64,000 nucleotides of DNA, from positions 62,001-126,000 of the forward strand of contig JAIKWZ010000008.1 of NCBI GenBank assembly GCA_024684375.1, read 5' to 3'. Positions within the stretch are counted from its first letter, which is position 1. Each line of letters begins with the position of its first letter. Source of the DNA: Clostridiales bacterium. Lineage in GTDB: Bacteria; Bacillota; Clostridia; Christensenellales; Aristaeellaceae. The notes beneath the pieces are model-generated. The model saw nothing but the letters and a program-made list of their open reading frames with translations. It had not been told where the DNA came from and made no database searches. Below are positions 52,758 through 60,896 of this stretch, piece by piece. Both the position numbers and the translations under genes were made by a program.

Positions 52758-52778
52758 AGGGGCGGCAGCGCCGCCCCT
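52758..52778 (-). terminator. Terminator of the Nudix-rhaA operon
   Basis: A 9-bp GC-rich stem (AGGGGCGGC / GCCGCCCCT) with a 3-base loop, 16 bases after the rhaA stop; the minus-strand tail reads TGCTTTTGC. The plus-strand tail also has a T6 run, but no plus gene ends here. Confidence 0.75.
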
Positions 52779-52793
52779 GAACTGTTTTTTGGC

Positions 52794-54062
52794 TTATCTC
52801 TTGCTGAGCACGTCTTTTTCGTACTGCTTGACCACGTCCAGCCACTCGCTTTCCACTGGCACGTTCTGCTTTAAGCAGTACATGTCCCAAACGGGACCGA
52901 AGGGCAGCGCCTTATAGTCCTCCTGCAGTGCCAGCCGGCTGGTAAAGTCGCCTTCCAGTTCCGCCTGACGCAGACGCGCGTGATTGGTCAGGTAAGCGGA
53001 CAGGATGGCCTTCTGGGCATTCCTTACGCCTATGACCCACGCCGCCACGCGGTTGATGGACGCGTCGAAGTAGTCCAAAGCACACAGTACCCGGTCTTCG
53101 TAACCGTTGGCGATGATCTCGTTGAAGATCCGGCTGGTCTCCTGGTCCCAGCTCACAACGTGGTCGCTGTCCCAGCGCACGGGGCGGGAAATGTGTAGAA
53201 GGATCTTGGGCAGGTACTGCATCACGGCGGAGAGCTTGTCGCTGACCTGCTCGGTAGGATGGAAGTGGCCGGTATCCAGCGTGAGCAGCTTTTTGCGGGA
53301 GATCGCGTAACCCAGCATAAACTCGCCGCTGCCCACAGTGTAGCTCTCAACGCCGATGCCGAACAGCTTGCTCTCGACCGCGTCCAGCACTTCAGGCGCG
53401 CCTATGGTTTTCGTTCCCTCGAATATCTCGTCAAGGGCGTCCCTCATGATCCTGCGCGGAGCGTCGGTGTCGGCGGGAGTGTCCTTGTAACCGTCGGGCA
53501 TCCAGAAGTTGATCACGCAGCTTTCGCCCTGGGCCTTGCCGAAAGCTTCGCCTATCTCGCGGCAGCGTTTGCCGTGCTCGATCCAGAACTTGCGTCGCTT
53601 TTCGTCACGGGAGGCCAAAGAGAAGCCGTCCGCTACGTAAGGATGGCCGAAGTAGGTGGGGTTAAAGTCCAAAGGCAGCTTGTTCTCTTTGGAGAAAGCC
53701 ATCCAGTCGGCAAAATCTTCCTTGGTATAGGCGTCCCTGTCCGCCTTGCGGCCGTGCAGTTCCGCGTAGCTGGCGTGCAGGTTCAGTTTCTTTTTGCCGG
53801 GTATCAGGCTGACAGCCTTAAGAAAATCCTGCCTGAGTTCGTCGCCGTTCCTGGCGCGGCCGGGATAGTTGCCGGTGGTCTGAATGCCCCCTGAGGTGCC
53901 GCCCGCCTCGCTCTCAAGCCCGATAACATCGTCCCCCTGCCAGCAATGCAGGGAAATAGCGAATTTCGCGGCCTGCTCCATGGCCTTTTCAACATCCACG
54001 CCCTGCGCGGCGTACACCTCTTTCGCGTACTCGAAACCTCTGAGTATCAGCTCCTGCTTCAT
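52794..54062 (-). CDS. rhaA: L-rhamnose isomerase
   Basis: A 422-residue TIM-barrel isomerase converting L-rhamnose to L-rhamnulose. The family start is clear (AISLHCWQGDDVIGLE, GGIQTTGNYPGRARNGDELRQD), with metal-binding residues in NFWMPDGYKDTPAD, DTGHFHPTEQVSDKL and RPVRWDSDHVV. AGGAGGGAC precedes the ATG. rhaB, rhaD and a rhamnose regulator are not in the window. It is the last gene of a five-gene operon with a Gfo/Idh dehydrogenase and a GH2-like protein, and complements the GH106-like protein at 33631-36705. Confidence 0.94.
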   Translation of the reverse strand: MKQELILRGFEYAKEVYAAQGVDVEKAMEQAAKFAISLHCWQGDDVIGLESEAGGTSGGIQTTGNYPGRARNGDELRQDFLKAVSLIPGKKKLNLHASYAELHGRKADRDAYTKEDFADWMAFSKENKLPLDFNPTYFGHPYVADGFSLASRDEKRRKFWIEHGKRCREIGEAFGKAQGESCVINFWMPDGYKDTPADTDAPRRIMRDALDEIFEGTKTIGAPEVLDAVESKLFGIGVESYTVGSGEFMLGYAISRKKLLTLDTGHFHPTEQVSDKLSAVMQYLPKILLHISRPVRWDSDHVVSWDQETSRIFNEIIANGYEDRVLCALDYFDASINRVAAWVIGVRNAQKAILSAYLTNHARLRQAELEGDFTSRLALQEDYKALPFGPVWDMYCLKQNVPVESEWLDVVKQYEKDVLSKR

Positions 54063-54071
54063 GTGTCCCTC

Positions 54072-54650
54072 CTATTTATGTTTTTCTTTTGACAGATAAT
54101 CCCTGCGGAGTATGGCGTAGAGCTCCACGTCCACATAACGCCCCTTGTTGTAAAGGCGGCTTTTTAAAGTGCCCTCCTTTTGCATGCCGCACTTGCGCAT
54201 TACGGCTCCGGAGGCAGGGTTCTCAACTTCATGCTGCGCCTCCAGCCGGTTTATGGACAGCTCCCTGAAGGAATAGTCCATCACTGCCCTGAGCGCTTCG
54301 GTCATATAGCCCCTGTTCCAGCGATCACGCGCCAGGGAATAGCCCACCTCCGCGGCGTTGTTGTCACGCTGGTACCACATATAGCCTATGGTGCCTATTA
54401 TCCGGCCGGAGGCTTTTTCCTCTATGCCCCAGCTGGATGGTTCCCCGCCGCGGTATTTGCGCAGCATGTACTTTATGTACGCACGAGCCTCGCTTACCGA
54501 AGTGTAAGCCTCCCACAGCACATACCTGGCCACCTGCGGGTCCTTGCCGTAATCGAATATATCCTGTGCGTCCCCCATTTCAAGCTTGCGCAGCACAAGG
54601 CGCTCCGTCTCAAGCTGGGGCATATGGTCGAACAGACCGGATGAAAACAT
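54072..54650 (-). CDS. GNAT N-acetyltransferase, RimJ/RimL type
   Basis: A 192-residue acetyltransferase: LETERLVLRKLEMGDAQDIFDY at the N-terminus, GRIIGTIGYMWYQRDNNAAEVGYSLARDRWNRGYMTEA containing the acetyl-CoA loop, and the ENPASGAVMRKCGMQKEG motif. It is related to the ribosomal-protein alanine acetyltransferases, but its target is unknown. Its start and the upstream oxidoreductase stop overlap (TGATG), and rhaA follows after 9 bases. Confidence 0.88.
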   Translation of the reverse strand: MFSSGLFDHMPQLETERLVLRKLEMGDAQDIFDYGKDPQVARYVLWEAYTSVSEARAYIKYMLRKYRGGEPSSWGIEEKASGRIIGTIGYMWYQRDNNAAEVGYSLARDRWNRGYMTEALRAVMDYSFRELSINRLEAQHEVENPASGAVMRKCGMQKEGTLKSRLYNKGRYVDVELYAILRRDYLSKEKHK

Positions 54651-55687
54651 CAGATCTCAACTTCCTTTTTAAGTCTTGCGGAATCGTAAATGCCCTGCAG
54701 TATCCTCTGCATGGTCACCGCCTGCTCCAGGTCGCTCCTGGGAGTTTCTCCCGTCCTTAAGCAGTGGATAAAGTGGTCGATCTCTTCGTAGAACATGTCG
54801 TTTTCGCCCGGATTGGGTTTGTTGTCAGTTAGATAGCCCATGTCCTCGCCGTAGATTGTGAGGGGATCCAGCCGGGCGCCTCCCTTGCTGCCGCAGATCT
54901 GGGTAAAGCTCTCACCGGGAGCGTTGAGCGCCCAGCTCACCTCGAACATCATGGCCGCGCCGTTCTCAAAGTGGATCACGCCGCAGGCGCTGTCCTCCGT
55001 GTCGAAAGCGGTCACGTCGCTGTCCAGCGCCGCCCAGCGGTGCACGCCCCGGGTCTTGAACTCGCCTATTGCGTAGGACGTGGACGCGGACACCCTTACA
55101 GGCTTGGGACAGCCCATAAGAAACCACGTGCGGTCTATGCAGTGCACTCCTATGTCGATAACGGGCCCGCCGCCTGACTTACGGGTGTCCGTGAACCAGC
55201 CGATTGGGGTACCCCTGCGGCGGGTGTAGGCTGTTTTGGCGTAATAAATGTCGCCCAGCTTGCCCGCGTCCACCATCTCCCTGAGCAGCATGGCCTGGGA
55301 CGAGTAGCGGGTCGGCACCGCAAGCATGAATGGCACGCCCGCGGCCTGTATTGCCTCTTTCATCTTCAGCGCGTGTTCCAGGTTGAGCGCCATGGGCTTT
55401 TCGCAAAGCACCGCTCTGCCCCGTTTGGCGGCCTCTATGGCGCAGGAGGCGTGCGAGCCGTTCCACACGCAGATGTCCACGTAATCGCATTCCACCTCGT
55501 CCAGCATCGCCTCTATGGACGGGAACGCTTTGGGAACGCCGAATGACTCGGCGAAATTCTGAGCTCTCTCATAGTTGATGTCCGCCACACCCACGATCTC
55601 CACGTCCGTGCGTTTCCGGTACGCGGGCATGTGCGCCGTGCGGGCGATGTTCCCCGCGCCGACGATAGCTACCCTTATCTTATCCAT
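54650..55687 (-). CDS. Gfo/Idh/MocA-family oxidoreductase
   Basis: A 345-residue NAD(P)-dependent sugar or cyclitol dehydrogenase. The Rossmann start is VAIVGAGNIARTAHMPAY, the catalytic-lysine motif is CEKPMALN near residue 95, and GGGPVIDIGVHCIDRTWF gives the second half of the active site (D...H). Likely oxidises a sugar linked to the rhamnose or plant-glycan pathway; substrate unknown. It starts 8 bases after the GH2-like gene. Confidence 0.9.
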   Translation of the reverse strand: MDKIRVAIVGAGNIARTAHMPAYRKRTDVEIVGVADINYERAQNFAESFGVPKAFPSIEAMLDEVECDYVDICVWNGSHASCAIEAAKRGRAVLCEKPMALNLEHALKMKEAIQAAGVPFMLAVPTRYSSQAMLLREMVDAGKLGDIYYAKTAYTRRRGTPIGWFTDTRKSGGGPVIDIGVHCIDRTWFLMGCPKPVRVSASTSYAIGEFKTRGVHRWAALDSDVTAFDTEDSACGVIHFENGAAMMFEVSWALNAPGESFTQICGSKGGARLDPLTIYGEDMGYLTDNKPNPGENDMFYEEIDHFIHCLRTGETPRSDLEQAVTMQRILQGIYDSARLKKEVEI

Positions 55688-55695
55688 ACTTCCCC

Positions 55696-57414
55696 CTAAA
55701 AGTATATATTCAGTCCTTCAACTGAGTTTATGTCCAGATCACAGACCGGTACGCTCTCCCCCGGCAGCAGGCAGCCGAAAAAGCCCGCGCCGTCCGCGCA
55801 CACGCCCGCGGCAAGCGTATCAGAATCGTTTATCAGCGCTTTGCCGTCGTAATACAGCCGAGCTTCCCCCAGATCCTCTATGCCGCGTCCGGGCATGAAG
55901 GCGATAAGGTCGCTTGCCGAAAGCGTGCTGCCCTGCAGGCTCAGGCTCGTGCGTATGAGCACCACTCCGCCCTCAGGCATTTCCAGCGCGAAACTGCCCA
56001 CACAGCCCTGCACGGTGGCGGCAAAAGTGGTGGAGAAGATCTCCCGCCCGTACAGATCGTACACGCAGACGCTCACCGCATGCGGCCTGTCAGCCGGGTC
56101 ATCGCACACATAAAATGTCCTTACGGTGAATATCCCGTCTTCAGGCAGGCTCTCTGGCAGGCTGCAGAAGGCGTATTCCGCCTGCCACGCGTCCTTGAGC
56201 GCGAAAAATGCAGGACGCTTAAGCCCGTCATGATCCACCAGCGCCGCCGACGACAGGCTCATTTCGGGGTTTATCAGTTCCTTAATCGTGAAGGGTTCGC
56301 CATTTAAGCGCGCCTTGAGCGCCATATTTTCCAGCGCTATGGCCTGATTGTAGCGGCTGAGGGCTATGGCCTCCGCAAGTTCTTCCCCGCTGCCTCCGGC
56401 AGCGTCGTAGCACGCGCGGTCGGATTCCGCCAGGTGCCAGGTCCAGTCTTCTTCCAGCACCCGCGCATCCGGGCAGATCCGCTCCGTCTCGTCCGGATTG
56501 CACATGCCTAAAGGCAGTTCGGCGGAAAGCTCGTCCTCGGCGCCCGAAGCGTACAGTCCGTACCCCGCTGCCTGGCGCACGAACGCCGCGTCCGCAGTAA
56601 TAGAGCGCGAGTACGCCGCTTGTGCGCCCAGCTCCCTGGCCAGTTCCAGTTCCGCCTCTCCTTCGCAGATCGCGCGCCTCATGGGCACAGCTGCATTGGG
56701 GATATATATCTCAGCTTCCCTCTGGTCACTGAGCTGCCCCCCGAGATCCAAGCGTGCGGACAGGCGGTTGATCTCACCCCTTGCCAGTTTGCCCGCGAAA
56801 ATATCAGACAGCAGGGGCGTATGTCCCGCGTCGAGCGGAATTTCCAGCGTCTGCTTCCACTCGCCCCGGCTGTTTTGCAGGCCGAACGAAAGCCTGACCT
56901 GCCCGGGAACGCTCAGGTCCGCGGCGCACATGAAACCCGGCTCGCCAGTTTGGGACGGGGCCAGGCGGAAGTCCTTTATAATGCCCTTGCCCGTTTCCTG
57001 CCACATGAGACTGCCCGCAAAGCCCGCTTTGGGAAACAGTGAGAAGCTTTCGTCCGGCGGGAACACGACCTCAACATAGTTAGGCACGGAAAGCAGAGCC
57101 GTGATCTCCGCCTCGCACCAACTGTCAGAGCCCTCGGCAGCCAGCGCGCCGTTTACCAGAAGGCGCCACCTGCCCTGCAGACGGTTGAGGCGGATGAACA
57201 CCCTTTTTTCGGTGCCGGGCAGGGTGAATTGGGTCAGGTATCTCCAGGTCCGCCGGTAGATCCATTCGTTTTTGCAGCGTTCCTCCAGCGGCGGGAACGC
57301 GGCAAGCACGCCCGCCTCAGTGAGCGCATCCTCTATATATTCGGGAGCATCAAGCCGCACGGGAGGATATATCCCGTCCGTCAGGCTCCATTCGCACAGC
57401 GCTTTTACGAGCAT
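55696..57414 (-). CDS. GH2/beta-mannosidase-like protein lacking most of the catalytic barrel
   Basis: A 572-residue protein. The first 240 residues resemble the jelly-roll and Ig domains of GH2 beta-mannosidases (EWIYRRTWRYLTQFTLPG, LNRLQGRWRLLVNGALAAEGSDSW). The middle retains only the end of a barrel (SRYNQAIALENMALKARL, ELINPEMSLSSAALVDHDGLKRPAFFALKDAW), and then a C-terminal beta domain follows. The usual NE acid/base motif and nucleophile strand are not seen, and the length is about 250 below a normal mannosidase. The frame is intact, so this is a domain loss rather than a fresh frameshift. It may be a sugar-binding protein or a pseudoenzyme. Confidence 0.62.
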   Translation of the reverse strand: MLVKALCEWSLTDGIYPPVRLDAPEYIEDALTEAGVLAAFPPLEERCKNEWIYRRTWRYLTQFTLPGTEKRVFIRLNRLQGRWRLLVNGALAAEGSDSWCEAEITALLSVPNYVEVVFPPDESFSLFPKAGFAGSLMWQETGKGIIKDFRLAPSQTGEPGFMCAADLSVPGQVRLSFGLQNSRGEWKQTLEIPLDAGHTPLLSDIFAGKLARGEINRLSARLDLGGQLSDQREAEIYIPNAAVPMRRAICEGEAELELARELGAQAAYSRSITADAAFVRQAAGYGLYASGAEDELSAELPLGMCNPDETERICPDARVLEEDWTWHLAESDRACYDAAGGSGEELAEAIALSRYNQAIALENMALKARLNGEPFTIKELINPEMSLSSAALVDHDGLKRPAFFALKDAWQAEYAFCSLPESLPEDGIFTVRTFYVCDDPADRPHAVSVCVYDLYGREIFSTTFAATVQGCVGSFALEMPEGGVVLIRTSLSLQGSTLSASDLIAFMPGRGIEDLGEARLYYDGKALINDSDTLAAGVCADGAGFFGCLLPGESVPVCDLDINSVEGLNIYF

Positions 57415-57417
57415 CGG

Positions 57418-57963
57418 TCAGCCGAGCCTTTCCCTGGCAAGCAGCAGGCCCGCGACCGTCTTGGAGTCTCTCAGTTCACCTTTCCTGACCAGCCTGAGCG
57501 CCTCGTCAAACGGCATTTTGACCACGTCGATAAACTCGTCCTCGTCGGGCTGGGTGTCTCCCTTTGTAAGCCCTGTGGCCAGGTATATGCCTATCTTTTC
57601 GTTGGTAAAGCCGGGCGTGGTGGACAGGCAGGTCAGTTCCTGCCAGTTTTGGGCGGTAAAGCCCGTTTCCTCCCTGAGCTCACGGCGGGCGCAGGAGAGC
57701 ATTTCCTCCCCGTCATAGTCCAGCTTGCCTGCGGGGATCTCCAGCGTCAGCCGCCCCAGCGCACAGCGGTACTGCCTTACCAGGTACACATAGCCCTCTT
57801 CGTCCACCGGCACCACCGCCGCAGCGCCCCTGTGCAGGGCGATCTCCCTGAACGAACGGCCGCCGTCCGGCAGCTCCACCGTCCACTTCTGGACGTGGAT
57901 CACCTTGCCCTCAAAGATATCTTCCTTCGCGACCACGGTCTCCGTGAGTCTGTCCTGAGCCAT
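57418..57963 (-). CDS. Nudix hydrolase, ADP-ribose pyrophosphatase type
   Basis: A 181-residue protein with the Nudix box in GKLDYDGEEMLSCARRELREETGF and the upstream ADP-ribose pyrophosphatase pattern VYLVRQYRCALGRLTLEIPAG. It should hydrolyse ADP-ribose or a nucleoside diphosphate sugar with Mg2+. First gene of the operon ending in rhaA; the next gene starts 3 bases after its stop. Confidence 0.9.
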   Translation of the reverse strand: MAQDRLTETVVAKEDIFEGKVIHVQKWTVELPDGGRSFREIALHRGAAAVVPVDEEGYVYLVRQYRCALGRLTLEIPAGKLDYDGEEMLSCARRELREETGFTAQNWQELTCLSTTPGFTNEKIGIYLATGLTKGDTQPDEDEFIDVVKMPFDEALRLVRKGELRDSKTVAGLLLARERLG

Positions 57964-58010
57964 TTTAACTCCTTTTCCCCCGCCGCGCGGGAGGTACGAT
58001 GCCTGCTACG

Positions 58011-58016
58011 ATTATA
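58011..58016 (-). promoter_or_regulatory. Extended -10 element for the Nudix-rhaA operon
   Basis: Minus-strand TGG-TATAAT about 48 bases upstream of the Nudix ATG. The hexamer 17 bases further up is ATGCAA, a poor -35. Confidence 0.5.
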
Positions 58017-58060
58017 CCACACATTCCTGACTTTTGCATACGGGAGCGCAAATTTTATTC

Positions 58061-58089
58061 TTGTAAATCCGCAGTTCATGTGATAAAAT
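58061..58089 (+). promoter_or_regulatory. Promoter of the CAT/E2-like gene
   Basis: TTGTAA (58061-58066) and TAAAAT (58084-58089), 17 bases apart, with TG-A before the -10. Confidence 0.7.
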
Positions 58090-58118
58090 ACTTAAAAACC
58101 TAATTGGAGATGACCTAT

Positions 58119-58988
58119 ATGTTCGGAAGGCGTGCCGACGGCAGACGTATAAGCGATATCGACCCCATCATTCAGTTCACTCCCTACATAATGCCCACCC
58201 GCAACGACGCATCCAACCAGATAACCGTAAACCTGGACTACGAGCCCATGGCGGATTATATCCGCACCCGCTCCAAGCAGGGCGTGAAGATCACCTTTAT
58301 GGATCTGATCATCGCCGCCTACGTCCGGACCGTCAGTCAGCACCCCGAAGTCAACCGTTTCGTCATGAACCGCCAGATCTTCGCGCGCAACCAGATCGTG
58401 GTGAGCCTTACCGTGCTCAAAAACGCCAAGGACAGGGACAGTCTTGACGAAGACACCATCAAAATGCACTTCGCTCCCGACGCCACCATAGACGAAGTGG
58501 CTCAGGAAGTAGCTCGTATGGTAGCTCCCGCCGCCAACGACGCCGCCGACGGCACCAGCGATTTCGCCGGCAAGATAGTGCGCATCCGTCCTTTGGTCAA
58601 GTTCGTGGTGTTCCTGGCAAGGATACTTGACCGTTACGGCCTGCTGCCCGGCTGGCTGTACGACCTGTCCCCCTTCCACTGCTCCATGTTCATAACCAAT
58701 CTGGCTTCCATAGGCCTGCCCGCGATGTACCATCACCTTTACAACTTCGGCAACACAAGCGTGTTCCTCGCCATGGGCAAGTTCGAGAAGCAGTACATCA
58801 ACACCAAAGACGGCATAAAGGCCAAGACCGTGATCCCTCTGGGCGTTAATACCGACGAACGCATCTGCGGGGGCGCCAGCTACGCCATGGCCTGCGGGTG
58901 TTTCATCAAATACATAAACAACCCCAAACTGCTGGAAGAGCGTCCCGAAAGCATAAAGACGGAGACCGAGTACAAGCCTTTCAAATAA
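58119..58988 (+). CDS. 2-oxoacid dehydrogenase acyltransferase/CAT-fold protein without the HxxxDG motif
   Basis: A 289-residue protein resembling the catalytic domain of E2 acyltransferases and chloramphenicol acetyltransferase (ITFMDLIIAAYVRTVSQHPEVN, FHCSMFITNLASIGLPAMYHHL, TSVFLAMGKFEK). There are no lipoyl or E1/E3-binding domains. Where E2 has DHRxxDG, this protein reads CGGASYAMACGCFIKYINNP, so the catalytic histidine is absent. It may be a trimeric protein with a different activity. ATG at 58119 has GGAG nine bases upstream. It is monocistronic between a promoter and a terminator. Confidence 0.68.
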   Translation: MFGRRADGRRISDIDPIIQFTPYIMPTRNDASNQITVNLDYEPMADYIRTRSKQGVKITFMDLIIAAYVRTVSQHPEVNRFVMNRQIFARNQIVVSLTVLKNAKDRDSLDEDTIKMHFAPDATIDEVAQEVARMVAPAANDAADGTSDFAGKIVRIRPLVKFVVFLARILDRYGLLPGWLYDLSPFHCSMFITNLASIGLPAMYHHLYNFGNTSVFLAMGKFEKQYINTKDGIKAKTVIPLGVNTDERICGGASYAMACGCFIKYINNPKLLEERPESIKTETEYKPFK

Positions 58989-59035
58989 GCGGATCTTTCA
59001 TTCCTATTTCATATTATCTCACCATAAAAAAGCGG

Positions 59036-59054
59036 CGGCGCCGATCGGGCGCCG
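59036..59054 (+). terminator. Terminator of the CAT/E2-like gene
   Basis: CGGCGCC / GGCGCCG stem with a 5-base loop, then TCTTTCTTTG. It is 47 bases after the stop, between convergent genes. Confidence 0.75.
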
Positions 59055-59120
59055 TCTTTCTTTGTTCAGTGCTTTATCATTAGTTCAGCTTTTTATGCTT
59101 TTGCCCCCATCGCGCAGAGC

Positions 59121-60872
59121 TCATTGAGGGAGTGAGTACAGCTGGGAGAAATGCTTATAGCGGTCGTTGAACGCCGCGTCTGAACCGCTTTTGACCTCGT
59201 TCAGGTAAGAGTGCATGTCCATGGCGTTCATGTGCGTCTCAATGACGCAGCCCGCAATGTTGGAGCAGTGGTCCGACACTCTTCTTAAGTCGTTGAGTAT
59301 ATCGTTGAGCACGAAGCCCTGCTCTATGGAACACACTCCGGAGGTAAGGCGCTCTATGTGCCGGGTCTTCTCCTGGGTCTCAAGCACGTCCACCACCTGC
59401 TCCAGCGGCTCCACCTGCGCGGCGCACAGCACGTCGTCATCGTTAAATGCGTCTATCGCAAGGCGCAGGCACTCGCCTACCGCCTGGATTATCACGTTCA
59501 GCTCCGCCTGTGCGGACGGAGACATGGTCAGTTCCTTTTCGTGCAGTTCCCTGGCGGACTCCGCGATGGACAGCGCGTGGTCGCTTATACGCTCCAGATC
59601 CCCTATCAGGCGCAGCAGCTTTGTAAGGGAGTGGCTGTCGTCACCGCTTAACTGGGTCTCACCCAGCTTGACCAGGTACGTGCCCAGCATATCCTCCAGC
59701 TTGTCCGCCTTCTGCTCATCCTCCCGCACGTTTTCATACCCACGGGGCGAATAGTGGTCCAGCAGGCTGATGGCGCGTGAAAAGCTTTCAGACACTGTGT
59801 CGGCCATGCCCTTTGCCACGGAAGACGCCGCGTCCAGCGCCAGCGCGGGGTTGATGAACAGGCGCTCATCCAGCATCCTCTTTTCAGCAGGTTCCTTCGT
59901 GTCCTTCACTATCAGGCGTGAAAGACGCACCAACTTCTGAGAGAAAGGCAGCAGCATGAACGCGCTTGTGATCTTTATTACCGTATTGATAAGCGCGATG
60001 GCGAAGGTGTTCACGGCAGCGGAAGAGAATGAGAACCCTATCAAGCCTTCCAGCAGGTAGTATACGGGCAGCAGCACCGCCGCGCTGAGTATATTGAAGC
60101 AAAGGTGGATGACCGCCGCGCGCCGCGCGTCGGGAGAGGTGCCTGAAGAAGACATAAGGGATGTCACGCAGGTGCCGATGTTGAAGCCGAACACGATCGG
60201 CAGCGCCGATGCGCAGGATATCGCGCCTGTGGCTGACAGCGCCTGCAAGATACCTACCGAAGCGCTGGACGACTGGATAAGCGCGGTCACCGCCGTACCT
60301 GCCAGTACGCCGAGCACGGGGTTGGAGAACATTGTGAGCAGGCTGCGGAAAGTCGCGTTTTCCCCCAGTGGCGCTACTGACGATGACATGGTCTGCATTC
60401 CGAACATCAGCACCGCGAAGCCCAGAAGAATGCCCGCCGTATCCTTGAAGCGTTCCTTCTTCATGAACATCAGCATCACGATGCCTGCCAGCGCTATCAC
60501 GGGGGTAAAGGTGGAAGGTTTGATAAGGTCCAGGTACCACGCTCCTCCCTGTATGCCCGTAGTCGAAAGCAGCCAGCCCGTGATCGAGGTGCCCACGTTA
60601 GCGCCTATTATGATGCCTACCGACTGCTCCAGCGTCATTATGCCGCTGTTGACGAAGCCCACAACCATTACCGTGGTAGCGGCTGAGGACTGTATAATTG
60701 CCGTTACCGCCGTGCCCAGCAGCATCCCCCTGAAGGGATTTGAGGCCAACCTCGAAAGTATCAGCTTAAGCCTCCGTCCCGCCCTCTTTTCCAGAGCGGA
60801 GCCCATCAGGTTCATGCCGTACAGGAACAGCGCCAACCCGCCGACTAATCCCAGTATTCTGCTAAGACTCAT
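59121..60872 (-). CDS. Na+/phosphate cotransporter-family protein with C-terminal PhoU-like domain
   Basis: A 583-residue membrane protein. Two inverted Na/Pi repeats carry the motifs TAIIQSSAATTVMVVGF (near residue 60) and TALIQSSSASVGILQAL (near residue 200); about eight hydrophobic segments occupy the first 310 residues. Residues 345-550 form a PhoU-like helical bundle. This NptA/YjbB-like architecture exports or imports phosphate with Na+ and may be regulated by its PhoU part. It follows the beta-helix gene after 24 bases and is last in the MATE-beta-helix run. Confidence 0.9.
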   Translation of the reverse strand: MSLSRILGLVGGLALFLYGMNLMGSALEKRAGRRLKLILSRLASNPFRGMLLGTAVTAIIQSSAATTVMVVGFVNSGIMTLEQSVGIIIGANVGTSITGWLLSTTGIQGGAWYLDLIKPSTFTPVIALAGIVMLMFMKKERFKDTAGILLGFAVLMFGMQTMSSSVAPLGENATFRSLLTMFSNPVLGVLAGTAVTALIQSSSASVGILQALSATGAISCASALPIVFGFNIGTCVTSLMSSSGTSPDARRAAVIHLCFNILSAAVLLPVYYLLEGLIGFSFSSAAVNTFAIALINTVIKITSAFMLLPFSQKLVRLSRLIVKDTKEPAEKRMLDERLFINPALALDAASSVAKGMADTVSESFSRAISLLDHYSPRGYENVREDEQKADKLEDMLGTYLVKLGETQLSGDDSHSLTKLLRLIGDLERISDHALSIAESARELHEKELTMSPSAQAELNVIIQAVGECLRLAIDAFNDDDVLCAAQVEPLEQVVDVLETQEKTRHIERLTSGVCSIEQGFVLNDILNDLRRVSDHCSNIAGCVIETHMNAMDMHSYLNEVKSGSDAAFNDRYKHFSQLYSLPQ

Positions 60873-60896
60873 GTTTTCCCCTCGATTTGTTTATGG

